NCBI GenBank assembly: GCA_002720865.1
Contig: PBIO01000014.1
Location: forward strand, 744,001 to 808,000
Length of the DNA: 64,000 nt
DNA from: Halobacteriovorax sp.
GTDB lineage: Bacteria > Bdellovibrionota > Bacteriovoracia > Bacteriovoracales > Bacteriovoracaceae
Direction: 5' to 3'
A model generated the notes under the pieces. That model was not told where the DNA came from, made no database searches, and saw nothing but the letters and a program-made list of their open reading frames with translations. The stretch's first letter is position 1; every line of letters begins with the position of its first letter. The position numbers and the translations under genes are program-made. Of this stretch, positions 46,596 to 54,001 are shown in pieces.

Positions 46596-47427
46596 AATAC
46601 TTGTTCTTTCCCTAATTTTCCTAGCTTCTTGTGCAAAAGTACCTCTTGAGCATATGTCACTTAGTTCGATGACTCCAACCGAAGGACCACCGGAGTCTAT
46701 CGGGTATTACTCCCTCGGTTGTCTTAAGGGCGGGGTAAGTCTACCAACTCATGGTGAGGGTTTTCAGGTTATGAGACTTTCAAGGGGAAGGTTTTGGGGA
46801 CATCCAAATTTAATCAAATACCTAAAAGAGAGTTCCATCAAAGTGGCAAAGAAAACTGGAAGGCAAATCTTAATCGGTGACCTAGGGCACGCCAAGGGGA
46901 CCCCTTCACTTACTGGTCATAATTCCCACCAATCTGGTCTGGACGTAGATATTTGGTTTAAGACTATTGAAAAAAAACGGGTCCTAGATTTAGCTGAAAG
47001 AGAAAAAATCTGGGCACCTAGTTTTCTAAGTAAACCGGACGAAGTTGACAATACAAAGTGGAGCAAAATTCACTGGGAAATTCTCAAAATTTTGGTTTCT
47101 AATGATGAGGTTCAAAGAATTTTTATTAATCCGGCCATAAAGAAAAAATTATGTCTTGAACAAAAAAGTAAGTTTAGCCTTAAAGAATTATCTAAGATTA
47201 GACCTTGGTACCGCCATGATGATCATTTTCATGTGCGATTAAGATGCCCAAAGGATTCACCAAATTGTACTTCACAATCAGAGCCAAAACTTGATGATGG
47301 TTGTGGCAGTGAACTTGACTGGTGGTTTACTGAAGAAGGGCAAGAAAAGATTGAACCCTGGGATCACTATAAAAACTTTAAGACTAAAAGGGAGAACCTC
47401 CCTAAAGAATGCAAAGAAATTTTATAA
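46585..47427 (+). CDS. mepA: MepA-type murein endopeptidase lipoprotein
   Basis: Zinc DD/LD-endopeptidase that cuts peptide cross-links. After a lipobox (LASC, Cys16) it has LGCLKGGVSLP, MRLSRGRFWGHP, the zinc motif GHNSHQSGLDVDIWF and HDDHFHVRLRCP with the HxH ligands. Start ATG at 46585, inside pelG. Unlike soluble MepA it has a lipoprotein signal. Its linkage to pelG suggests cross-wall passage of the exporter needs local wall cleavage, or simple operon sharing. Confidence 0.9.
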   Translation: MNYKILVLSLIFLASCAKVPLEHMSLSSMTPTEGPPESIGYYSLGCLKGGVSLPTHGEGFQVMRLSRGRFWGHPNLIKYLKESSIKVAKKTGRQILIGDLGHAKGTPSLTGHNSHQSGLDVDIWFKTIEKKRVLDLAEREKIWAPSFLSKPDEVDNTKWSKIHWEILKILVSNDEVQRIFINPAIKKKLCLEQKSKFSLKELSKIRPWYRHDDHFHVRLRCPKDSPNCTSQSEPKLDDGCGSELDWWFTEEGQEKIEPWDHYKNFKTKRENLPKECKEIL

Positions 47428-47432
47428 ACTGA

Positions 47433-48152
47433 TTATTTATAAGCTTGAATAAGGGCCGGAATATCTTTTTGGCTCTTTAGATAATCTAAATCTTTATCCT
47501 GCTCAATAGTTTTCCAATCCTCAAAACCTAGCTGAAGTGCTTCTTCAAAAGCATTATAGGCCATCTCAGCATTTTTAGTTATGGAATAAGCGCAGGCTAA
47601 ATTATAGCAACCAAATGCTTCCTCAAGATCACAGGCCCTTCTAAAATACTTTATGGCCCCTTCATACTTTTGTTCACCAAGATAAAAGTGACCTATCCGT
47701 TCACAGCCTGCCGCTTCTTCACCCTTACAGGCTTTGTCTAAATAAGGAAGAGCATCCGAGAGCATATTCATATTGGTATAGGCTTCGCCAACATAAAAGC
47801 AGGCAATTGTACTCGCGGGGCAGTGATCTTTGCCAAACTTTATAGCCCCTTCATTTTTTCCGGTTCTAATAAAGTACCAGCTTAAAACAACGCAAGCGCT
47901 TCTGGCCTTTTCACCGCATTGCTTAACAAGTGTTTGAAGCATTTCTTCTGATACATGCTCTGGCCCGAACTGATCGAGCTGATGTTGGAGTTCATCACAG
48001 CGGGCCTTATTGGCGATATTCATATTACAGAGGAGGTGATATTTTTCCCAAGTGGAGTCAAAGGTTATGACTCCACTTTCTTTAGACTCTTGCTTAGAAC
48101 AAGAACATGATTGTAAAAACAATAAGATAATCAATAATAGAAAATGCCTCAT
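47433..48152 (-). CDS. Cysteine-rich Sel1-repeat lipoprotein
   Basis: Signal peptide with lipobox LQSC (Cys16). The mature part has Sel1/Hcp-type repeats in which paired cysteines recur: YLDKACKGEEAAGCERIGHFYL, then YFRRACDLEEAFGCYNLACAY. Each pair probably forms an intrahelical-hairpin disulfide, as in cysteine-rich Sel1 repeat proteins. The C-terminal DWKTIEQDKDLDYLKSQ block is frequent at the end of TPR/Sel1 proteins. Periplasmic or outer-membrane adaptor; partner unknown. Converges on mepA with five bases between. Confidence 0.75.
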   Translation of the reverse strand: MRHFLLLIILLFLQSCSCSKQESKESGVITFDSTWEKYHLLCNMNIANKARCDELQHQLDQFGPEHVSEEMLQTLVKQCGEKARSACVVLSWYFIRTGKNEGAIKFGKDHCPASTIACFYVGEAYTNMNMLSDALPYLDKACKGEEAAGCERIGHFYLGEQKYEGAIKYFRRACDLEEAFGCYNLACAYSITKNAEMAYNAFEEALQLGFEDWKTIEQDKDLDYLKSQKDIPALIQAYK

Positions 48153-48177
48153 GTCTATTATTGTAACCTATTTAGAT

Positions 48178-48594
48178 TTACTTACAATAATTAGTTTCGA
48201 ACTGAATCTCTTCTAAATTTTCTTCAGTAACGGCAACATCATTAAGAGTGATAACTTCATGACCACCATCGAAAAGATAAAGCTTAAGATTAACCGTATC
48301 CTCGATTTTCACCCCAAGTTCACCCATTGTTTCAACAAAGTGTTCCGCTAGACGACATTTATAATTTTTTCCGTGAAGCTCCTTGGCCTCTTTTAGAATT
48401 TCTTTGTATCCCTTTCCATTAACTTCAATTAGAAAATGCGACTTTTCAGCGTTAAATCTCTCAGGGTTTTGAACTTTGATAAACTTTCCCCAACCAGCGA
48501 AAAGTCCAAATTCAATATTTGTAAAAGGTGAACGTTCCCCAGCTTGAGCGCTAAGTACTAGTAATGATGTGATAATTAGAGCAATACTTTTCAT
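48178..48594 (-). CDS. Small secreted protein, unknown
   Basis: Signal peptide (MKSIALIITSLLVLSAQA) and a mature part of about 120 residues with two cysteines, YKCRLAEHF and TNYCK at the end, which could form a disulfide. Mixed strand and helix, no family recognised. It precedes the Sel1 lipoprotein on the same strand by 25 bases, so the two are probably co-transcribed. Confidence 0.55.
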   Translation of the reverse strand: MKSIALIITSLLVLSAQAGERSPFTNIEFGLFAGWGKFIKVQNPERFNAEKSHFLIEVNGKGYKEILKEAKELHGKNYKCRLAEHFVETMGELGVKIEDTVNLKLYLFDGGHEVITLNDVAVTEENLEEIQFETNYCK

Positions 48595-48658
48595 AATTTG
48601 AATCCTTCAGGGTTTTTCAAGTCTTTACGTGCCTTGTTATAAATGCTAAAAATTCGCC

Positions 48659-50674
48659 ATGTCAAACCATTTAAATCTAACAGCTTTTTTGCTCATTTTG
48701 CAGTGCTTTTTTAAGCCAGGCTATACCCAAGAAATCACGTCTAATTTTGATCAAACTGAAAGCGTTATGGTTTATGGGGAGCAGGAGCTTTCAGATGGTT
48801 TAATTGACGCCCCTGTTAAAGTTGAAGTTGTCGGACAAGAACAAATTCAAAAACAACAATATCAAGACTTATCTGAAACCGTTTCAGGACTTCCTGGTGT
48901 GACTACGGCCACAACTGATCGAAGGGCCGGAAGTAAGTCGGCCATGATCCAAGGCTTTGGGGAAAACTCTGTTTTAGTCATGATTGATGGTACTCCAGTT
49001 TCGCAAAATAATAGCTTTGGCTTTGACCTCACACAGATCTCAACTTCTGATATTGAAAAAGTGGAAGTTATTAAAGGCGGAGCCTCTTCTCTTTATGGAT
49101 CTCAGGCCATGGGTGGAGTCATTAACGTTGTAACTAAAAAAGTAGCTCCTAAAAATAAAATAGAGCTGGAAGCTTCTGGGGGCCTCACCGATAAAGAAGG
49201 CGGAGCTAGCAGGAATATTAAAGTAGGAATTGATCGAAGAATTAAAAAACTTGGAATCAAAGCAAACTTTAGCCACCGAGATCAAGACTCCTTTGATCTT
49301 GACCCAAGTTCTCTTGCTAAAGATGGAGCTGACTCAACTAGGCAGCAAGCAAATCTTAAATTTCAGACAAAGCTTAGAGGAAGAACTTACTCGGCCAGTG
49401 GAATGTACTTAAGAGGTAAAGTCTTATCTCATACTTCAAGACCTTATAGCTCAAGTGCCTTTGGTGCTTCACTAAATAAAACAGATACAGAATCAAAAAA
49501 CTTCAAACTAGGAACCGAAGAAAAACTAGGAAGTGGAATTCTAAAAACAAATCTTAACTACGAAGTTAACCAAGATCAGCTAAGCTTAAATGACGACCCA
49601 AAAACAAGTTTTACTGAGACTTTAAAAGAAACTCGTTTTGAGGGGCGAAGGGTTGATCTTAAGTACCAAGAATTTAAAATTAAAGATCATAGCCTAACTA
49701 CAGGGCTTCTTTTTACTGAAAATATTGTAGATCAAGAAACCACGACTCAGGCCGTGCCTGAAGTTATTATTAAAACAAGAGATATTGAAAATCGCTCCGT
49801 AAAGTCTTACGAAGGGTTTATTCAAGATAATTTTTGGGTAGGGGACTTCGAAGCTTCTCCTGGAGTTCGTTATCAATACGATAAAGACTTTGGCTCTCAT
49901 ATCTCGCCTAAAATTAATATTTCACACTATACGGACATAGGAAGTGTAGGTCTAAAAACCTGGTTAACAGTGGGGACCGGTTATAGAGCACCCTCCATAA
50001 AAGAGAGATTTTTCACTCTCGATCACTCATCAGTTGCTAATTACGTCGTGTTTGGAAATCAAAACTTAACTCCAGAAGAATCCATTAGCTTTCAGCTTGG
50101 AGAGGAGCTTAGGCTATCATCACTTGGAAGAGGCACCTCTCTTTATGGAAACCTCTTCTTAAATAAGATTAGCAACCTTATAGAATCTGTTGAAAGAGAA
50201 AGCGATGGAAACGGAAGAGTTTTTAGCTACGATAACCTCGATAAAGTTATTAGCCGCGGAGTTGAGCTTGGAATTAAAGGTGAGCTATTTAAAAAGTTAA
50301 ACTTAAAACTAAATGGCTCATACACTGAGACCATAGATGAAAGAACAAATTTATTACTAGCAAATAGACCTTTATACGCCGCTAGTTTTACGGCCGGGTA
50401 TCAGTTTACGGATTCCTTCTCTACAATTAGCACCACCTCATACACGGGGAATAGTTTTGTGGACCTTGATAATAAGGCCATTAGTCCCGCCTATATGACC
50501 ACAGACTTAAAGTTTAGCTATCAGTTTAATCGTGAGCTTGGGACCTTTTTTAGCATTAATAATATTCTCGACGTTACAAAAGACCCAACACCGGACCTTG
50601 TTAACCCAAAAGTTGATAATAGACCGGCCCTTGGACGAAATCTCTTTATGGGATTTAGGATGACGGTGCTTTAA
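48659..50674 (+). CDS. TonB-dependent outer-membrane receptor
   Basis: Signal peptide, then a TonB-box-like ESVMVYG and a plug domain with PVKVEVVGQEQI, LPGV, GSKSAMIQGFGENSVLVMIDG, and IEKVEVIKGGASSLYGSQAMGGVINVVTKK (last two are plug-domain hallmarks). A barrel of about 530 residues ends GRNLFMGFRMTVL. Class is the BtuB/CirA/HemR group. The next gene is HmuY-like, so haem is the likely ligand. No vitamin B12 riboswitch or Fur box is seen upstream. Gap to the next gene is one base. Confidence 0.92.
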   Translation: MSNHLNLTAFLLILQCFFKPGYTQEITSNFDQTESVMVYGEQELSDGLIDAPVKVEVVGQEQIQKQQYQDLSETVSGLPGVTTATTDRRAGSKSAMIQGFGENSVLVMIDGTPVSQNNSFGFDLTQISTSDIEKVEVIKGGASSLYGSQAMGGVINVVTKKVAPKNKIELEASGGLTDKEGGASRNIKVGIDRRIKKLGIKANFSHRDQDSFDLDPSSLAKDGADSTRQQANLKFQTKLRGRTYSASGMYLRGKVLSHTSRPYSSSAFGASLNKTDTESKNFKLGTEEKLGSGILKTNLNYEVNQDQLSLNDDPKTSFTETLKETRFEGRRVDLKYQEFKIKDHSLTTGLLFTENIVDQETTTQAVPEVIIKTRDIENRSVKSYEGFIQDNFWVGDFEASPGVRYQYDKDFGSHISPKINISHYTDIGSVGLKTWLTVGTGYRAPSIKERFFTLDHSSVANYVVFGNQNLTPEESISFQLGEELRLSSLGRGTSLYGNLFLNKISNLIESVERESDGNGRVFSYDNLDKVISRGVELGIKGELFKKLNLKLNGSYTETIDERTNLLLANRPLYAASFTAGYQFTDSFSTISTTSYTGNSFVDLDNKAISPAYMTTDLKFSYQFNRELGTFFSINNILDVTKDPTPDLVNPKVDNRPALGRNLFMGFRMTVL

Positions 50675-50675
50675 A

Positions 50676-51839
50676 GTGAATATCCTAAATAAAATCCTTA
50701 TTCTTCTGATCACTCTTTCAATCTTTTCTTGTAAGAAGATTGAGGAAACGCCAGTAATAGATTCAAGACCTACAATCGATAGTTTTAGAATCGCATTATC
50801 GCCTTATGTAAAAGATCAATCTATTAACTTCTTCTTAGAAAACTCTTGGTACGCCTACGATGAAGGAAACCATATTATTTGGCCTAATTTTAGAGTCTAT
50901 GTCCTAAGAATTGATAGCCAGTATTTTAAATTTCAGGTCGTTGATTACTACGATGAAATCTCTCGTCCAGGGAATTTTACCATTAGAGTTCAGCCCGAAG
51001 GTGAGGAAAGCTATCTCTTAGACTTTAAGGCCGAAGGCTGCGGGAATGTCTACACCAACCCAGCTTATAAAGAATGTATTAAGAACCCGGAAACAAATGT
51101 CTATAGCTATATCGATTTGAATACTAAGTCGGTTTCAAAGCTTACTAAAAAAGAGGCTAAGAATAACGCTGACTGGGATATTGCTTTTAATGGTACGGAT
51201 ATCAAACTTAATTCTGGTAAGAACGGACTTGGCTCCGTTAGAGCGGCCAATCTCTATGTTTATGGAGGTTTCTTCTCTGGAGATAAGATTAACTTTCAGC
51301 GAATAGCTGAAGAATCTTTTGGGCAAAGAGGAATAAGATTCTTTAATCAAAACTTTAATTATAGAAAAGCCGCTTTTTCCATTCCAGAAGGGCAAACCAG
51401 AGCCATCTTTGAAAATGATTGGTTTACCCAAAACCGATCCACAAGTTTCTTTGAGGCCATAAGTAAAAACTGGTGGATTGTTAAAGGCCAAGAGGCCAAT
51501 ACGTATTCAAAAATAAATATCAAAGAAATTTCTGAAGAGCAGGTGGGCGAGCATATAGAATCAAAAATTACGCTTTCGCTTTTTAACCAGTCAGAAACAC
51601 AAACTGAATTTGGCCCAGAAGAAACTTGGGAGCTACCAACCTTTTCAACGGCCAAACGCCTTATCAAAATTTGCCTCGACTTAAACAAAAAAGAAGTCGT
51701 CCCCTGCAATAACCCAAAAGCCGACCTGCGCCTTTCTATGTCCAATAAAACAAAACGCCGCTGGCGCATCAACGTCCTTGGCGGCGCTGTAGGTCCTCTA
51801 TCAAAATCAGAAATGCAAAACTGGGTTCGCGGAAACTAA
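50676..51839 (+). CDS. HmuY-like haem-binding lipoprotein
   Basis: Lipobox FSC (Cys19). The middle carries the HmuY pattern: YSYIDLNTKSVSKL, ADWDIAFNGTDIKLNSGKNGLGS. HmuY proteins catch haem for a TonB-dependent receptor, here encoded directly upstream. The 3' end is odd: the last six Arg codons, from about 51655 on, are all CGC, whereas earlier Arg codons in the gene are AGA, CGA or CGT. The final 57 bases recur exactly at 60307-60363. So the C-terminal end was probably exchanged or is the attachment site of an island. Confidence 0.82.
   Translation: MNILNKILILLITLSIFSCKKIEETPVIDSRPTIDSFRIALSPYVKDQSINFFLENSWYAYDEGNHIIWPNFRVYVLRIDSQYFKFQVVDYYDEISRPGNFTIRVQPEGEESYLLDFKAEGCGNVYTNPAYKECIKNPETNVYSYIDLNTKSVSKLTKKEAKNNADWDIAFNGTDIKLNSGKNGLGSVRAANLYVYGGFFSGDKINFQRIAEESFGQRGIRFFNQNFNYRKAAFSIPEGQTRAIFENDWFTQNRSTSFFEAISKNWWIVKGQEANTYSKINIKEISEEQVGEHIESKITLSLFNQSETQTEFGPEETWELPTFSTAKRLIKICLDLNKKEVVPCNNPKADLRLSMSNKTKRRWRINVLGGAVGPLSKSEMQNWVRGN
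51783..51839 (+). repeat. Left copy of 57-bp perfect direct repeat
   Basis: The last 18 codons and stop of the HmuY-like gene. Identical to 60307-60363 over all 57 bases; the match ends with the TAA. Flanking bases differ on both sides, so the copy is precisely bounded. Likely attachment-site half of the intervening island. Confidence 0.95.
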
Positions 51840-51853
51840 GCTTTTGAGAAAGC

Positions 51854-51883
51854 AAGTCGGTGAACCCTAAGGCTCACCGACTT
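51854..51883. terminator. Hairpin between hmuY-like and OmpA-like genes
   Basis: AAGTCGGTGA (51854-51863) and TCACCGACTT (51874-51883) form a perfect 10-bp stem. No long T-run follows on either strand, so termination efficiency is uncertain. It lies 14 bases inside the left end of the island and just after the convergent OmpA-like gene (minus strand). Confidence 0.55.
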
Positions 51884-51888
51884 AATCA

Positions 51889-52410
51889 CTATTTCTGGGA
51901 CACTTTTTGAAACGTGCTACGTGGATTGAGGGGGACTAGCTCAATGGTGACCCTTCTGTTGTATTCCCGATCCTTCCAGTTATTTGTAAGGATCAGTGGT
52001 CGGTTTTCCCCAAGGCTTACCGTTCTAATTCTTTTTTCAGGAATACCCTTCTTCTTAAGTTCTGCTTTTACGGATATGGCCCGTTCTAAGCCGAGTAACT
52101 TATTATAATCTTTTGGTCCAAGCCTATCAGTATGGCCTTGGATATAAACTAAAACTTCTACCGGTGACTTCTTAACTTCTTCTACCACTTTATCTAATAA
52201 GTACTTGCTATGTTCTTGAATATCAGTCGAATCAAATTCAAAGTTGATTGCACCGATTTGTTTTGGAAAATCTTTGTGGACTGAAGAGTCATGAATCTTA
52301 GAGCTTGGAGAATTCATCGAAGACATCTTGTCAGCCAACTCAGATCTTTCTTTGGAAGAGCAGGATGCAATAAAAAATGCAACTATAATTAAAGAAATTC
52401 TCATTTTCAT
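51889..52410 (-). CDS. OmpA-family peptidoglycan-binding lipoprotein
   Basis: Lipobox ASC (Cys17) and a C-terminal OmpA-like domain: INFEFDSTDI, VYIQGHTDRLGPKDYNKLLGLERA (the Asp in GHTD and Arg bind diaminopimelate) and YNRRVTIELV. It would tether an outer membrane to peptidoglycan in the manner of Pal. Last gene of the sigma-54-type operon running down from 53843; good ribosome site (AAGGAG). Inside the island. Confidence 0.88.
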   Translation of the reverse strand: MKMRISLIIVAFFIASCSSKERSELADKMSSMNSPSSKIHDSSVHKDFPKQIGAINFEFDSTDIQEHSKYLLDKVVEEVKKSPVEVLVYIQGHTDRLGPKDYNKLLGLERAISVKAELKKKGIPEKRIRTVSLGENRPLILTNNWKDREYNRRVTIELVPLNPRSTFQKVSQK

Positions 52411-52430
52411 ATTAATCTCCTTTTTTTCGT

Positions 52431-52754
52431 TTAAGCAGCTGAAAGAAAATAGTTCTGGGCTTCTAGTGAGTAAAGTTCTTCCTTACGATTATGCTTAGAA
52501 CTATTTTTTCTATAGGCTTTGTTTGCTTGTCTAACTATTGCTAGGCTAGCTTTTTTAATTGAGTCGTTAATTGTTTCTGACGTTTTTGTGGCACAAAATA
52601 CACGTCCTCTTGAGGTTAGTTGTACTTTTGCCTGATATCCATTTTTGAATTTTTCGACATCAATATCTATAATTTGAGCTTGCTTAATTACATCTCTTAA
52701 ATATTTTTCGTAATGTCGTTTCATGTATTTAAGCCTTGCAGATATAAATTTCAT
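52431..52754 (-). CDS. HPF/S30AE-like ribosome-associated protein (tentative)
   Basis: 107 residues. The central pattern KNGYQAKVQLTSRGRVFCA followed by SETINDSIKKASLAIVRQANK resembles the beta-sheet and second helix of ribosome hibernation factors (HPF/RaiA), which bind the 30S decoding site. The N-terminal strand is less typical. The family is classically linked to rpoN operons; here it is in an operon with a sigma-54-type promoter. Start overlaps the preceding stop (ATGA). Confidence 0.55.
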   Translation of the reverse strand: MKFISARLKYMKRHYEKYLRDVIKQAQIIDIDVEKFKNGYQAKVQLTSRGRVFCATKTSETINDSIKKASLAIVRQANKAYRKNSSKHNRKEELYSLEAQNYFLSAA

Positions 52755-52951
52755 ATTGAACTCCTTATTTTTTTGCGTTTATTAGATTGATTTATCTTTG
52801 CTACTATCTTTAATTCATTAACTTCTTTTTCCGCTAGTTTAAGACTTTTAGCATCTAACTCTCTTTCTACTTGGTTTATTGCTGCATTAAAGATTGTTCC
52901 CCAACAAATACCAAGAAATAAAATAATAGTTGCTCTATTTACTGCAGGCAT
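52751..52951 (-). CDS. Small membrane-anchored protein, 66 residues
   Basis: One N-terminal hydrophobic segment (TIILFLGICWGTIFNAAI) and a coiled-coil-like charged tail (LDAKSLKLAEKEVNELK). No family recognised. Translationally coupled to the HPF-like gene. Ribosome site AGGAGG on the minus strand upstream supports it as real. Confidence 0.55.
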   Translation of the reverse strand: MPAVNRATIILFLGICWGTIFNAAINQVERELDAKSLKLAEKEVNELKIVAKINQSNKRKKIRSSI

Positions 52952-52960
52952 TTTGTCCTC

Positions 52961-53296
52961 CTAACAATATAAAATATTGTAGTCGTTAACTGATTTCTCC
53001 CTGATTTTAGAAATTTGATTTTTTAACTCGTTTACACAAATCTCGATATCAGACAAAACGATCAGTTTGGTTAAGTCCTCTGCTTTTCTATATTCAATAA
53101 ACTTTGCGTAAATATCTTCTATTAATTCGTTCACTTCAAGAATTTGTTTTTGAAGACTTGCTTCAACTTCTCCGAGTTCAAATTCTAACTGAATTACTTT
53201 TGCTTCAGCCTCAAGGTCTGCGAGTATGATTTCTAATCCGCGAACCTCAAGGAGATTATATATTTCAGAGCTATCATTTTTTTTGAATGCGTACAT
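52961..53296 (-). CDS. Small coiled-coil protein, island family member
   Basis: Start at 53296 (MYAFKK) follows AGGAG; a longer frame to 53356 overlaps the receiver gene and is rejected. Two long amphipathic helices without signal peptide. The C-terminal part (LTKLIVLSDIEICVNELKNQISKI) aligns by eye with DYRKIVINDLSYCVTELEKELKSI of the 59938 protein and NFKEVIIADYIFYLHELEEKVESL of the 59121 protein. So it is the cytoplasmic member of a family whose other two are secreted. Under the sigma-54-type promoter at 53896-53911. Confidence 0.6.
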   Translation of the reverse strand: MYAFKKNDSSEIYNLLEVRGLEIILADLEAEAKVIQLEFELGEVEASLQKQILEVNELIEDIYAKFIEYRKAEDLTKLIVLSDIEICVNELKNQISKIREKSVNDYNILYC

Positions 53297-53309
53297 ACAG
53301 ACTCCTTTG

Positions 53310-53843
53310 TTAAACTGTTCCAAGTAAAGGAGCCAACTTTTTATAGAAAGATTCAAAATTTATAGGTTTTTGAATATACTCCATGGGCTCGGTGCTTAAA
53401 AAATGCTTTTTCCTTAATTTTTTTCTTGAATGAGCAGAAATTAAAATAGGCTCAATAAAAGGTTGATTCTCAATACAATATTGGAACAAATCCATACCTG
53501 ATGAATTTGAGCCTAGGTCGATATCACTAAGCACAACATCATAGCCTTCATCTTTTAGACTTTCTGTTGCGATCCGATTAATGGCCTTATTAGCATTCAT
53601 TTCCCAATCGATTTGAATTTCAGGGTTAATTTCTAAAAGTAGTTCTTCTAGAAGGTGAATCTGAGAGAGATCATCTTCAACAACTAAAACTTTTTTCGCT
53701 TTATCGGTTAGAAAAAAGGCTCTTAAATCAGTGTCAGAAAAAATATTCCGTGTGGGTGAATACTTTTCAAAGATCTCTTCATTTAAAAGTTCTCCAATCT
53801 CTGGAGTGTAGTTAGATTGTTCTTTTATTGTTTGTGCTTCCAT
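53310..53843 (-). CDS. Response regulator receiver with short N-terminal extension
   Basis: About 48 N-terminal residues of unknown fold, then one receiver domain: EDD (56-58), phospho-acceptor D107 in VVLSDIDLG, LISAHSRKK and QKPI with the conserved Lys. No output domain. First gene after the sigma-54-type promoter and GTCCC-N5-GGGAC element, so it is a target of the island's own activator and could feed back by competing for phosphate from the hybrid kinase. Confidence 0.8.
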   Translation of the reverse strand: MEAQTIKEQSNYTPEIGELLNEEIFEKYSPTRNIFSDTDLRAFFLTDKAKKVLVVEDDLSQIHLLEELLLEINPEIQIDWEMNANKAINRIATESLKDEGYDVVLSDIDLGSNSSGMDLFQYCIENQPFIEPILISAHSRKKLRKKHFLSTEPMEYIQKPINFESFYKKLAPLLGTV

Positions 53844-53895
53844 ATAAACCTCCGTTCAGTTTTGGGAAACTACGCTTCCTTGCATATTTGTGTAT

Positions 53896-53911
53896 TGCAG
53901 GGAATATGCCA
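53896..53911 (-). promoter_or_regulatory. Sigma-54-type promoter for the 53843 operon
   Basis: Minus strand TGGCATATTCCCTGCA: GG and GC ten bases apart. Predicted start near 53885, about 42 bases upstream of the ATG. A small stem GGAAGC-GTA-GTTTCC (53865-53879) follows at about +7. Confidence 0.65.
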
Positions 53912-53972
53912 TTTTGAAATCCTAGTGATTTTAAGTGCTTAGGGTTGGCTTATATCTATTCTGGGTAATTTT

Positions 53973-54001
53973 GGGACATTTGAATTGTCCCTTCTTGGGA
54001 C
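53973..54001. promoter_or_regulatory. Candidate activator binding sites upstream of the 53911 promoter
   Basis: TGTCCC-TTCTT-GGGAC (53986-54001) has the same spacing as the 58889-58907 dyad; an extra GGGACA (53973-53978) precedes it. Distance to the predicted start is about 90-115 bp, typical for an NtrC-type enhancer site. It abuts the kinase stop codon. Confidence 0.6.

Noticed and set aside
51895-51905. Third copy of the GGGACA activator half-site
   Set aside because: It lies inside the last codons of the OmpA-like gene, lacks the paired GTCCC arm, and is not near a promoter.
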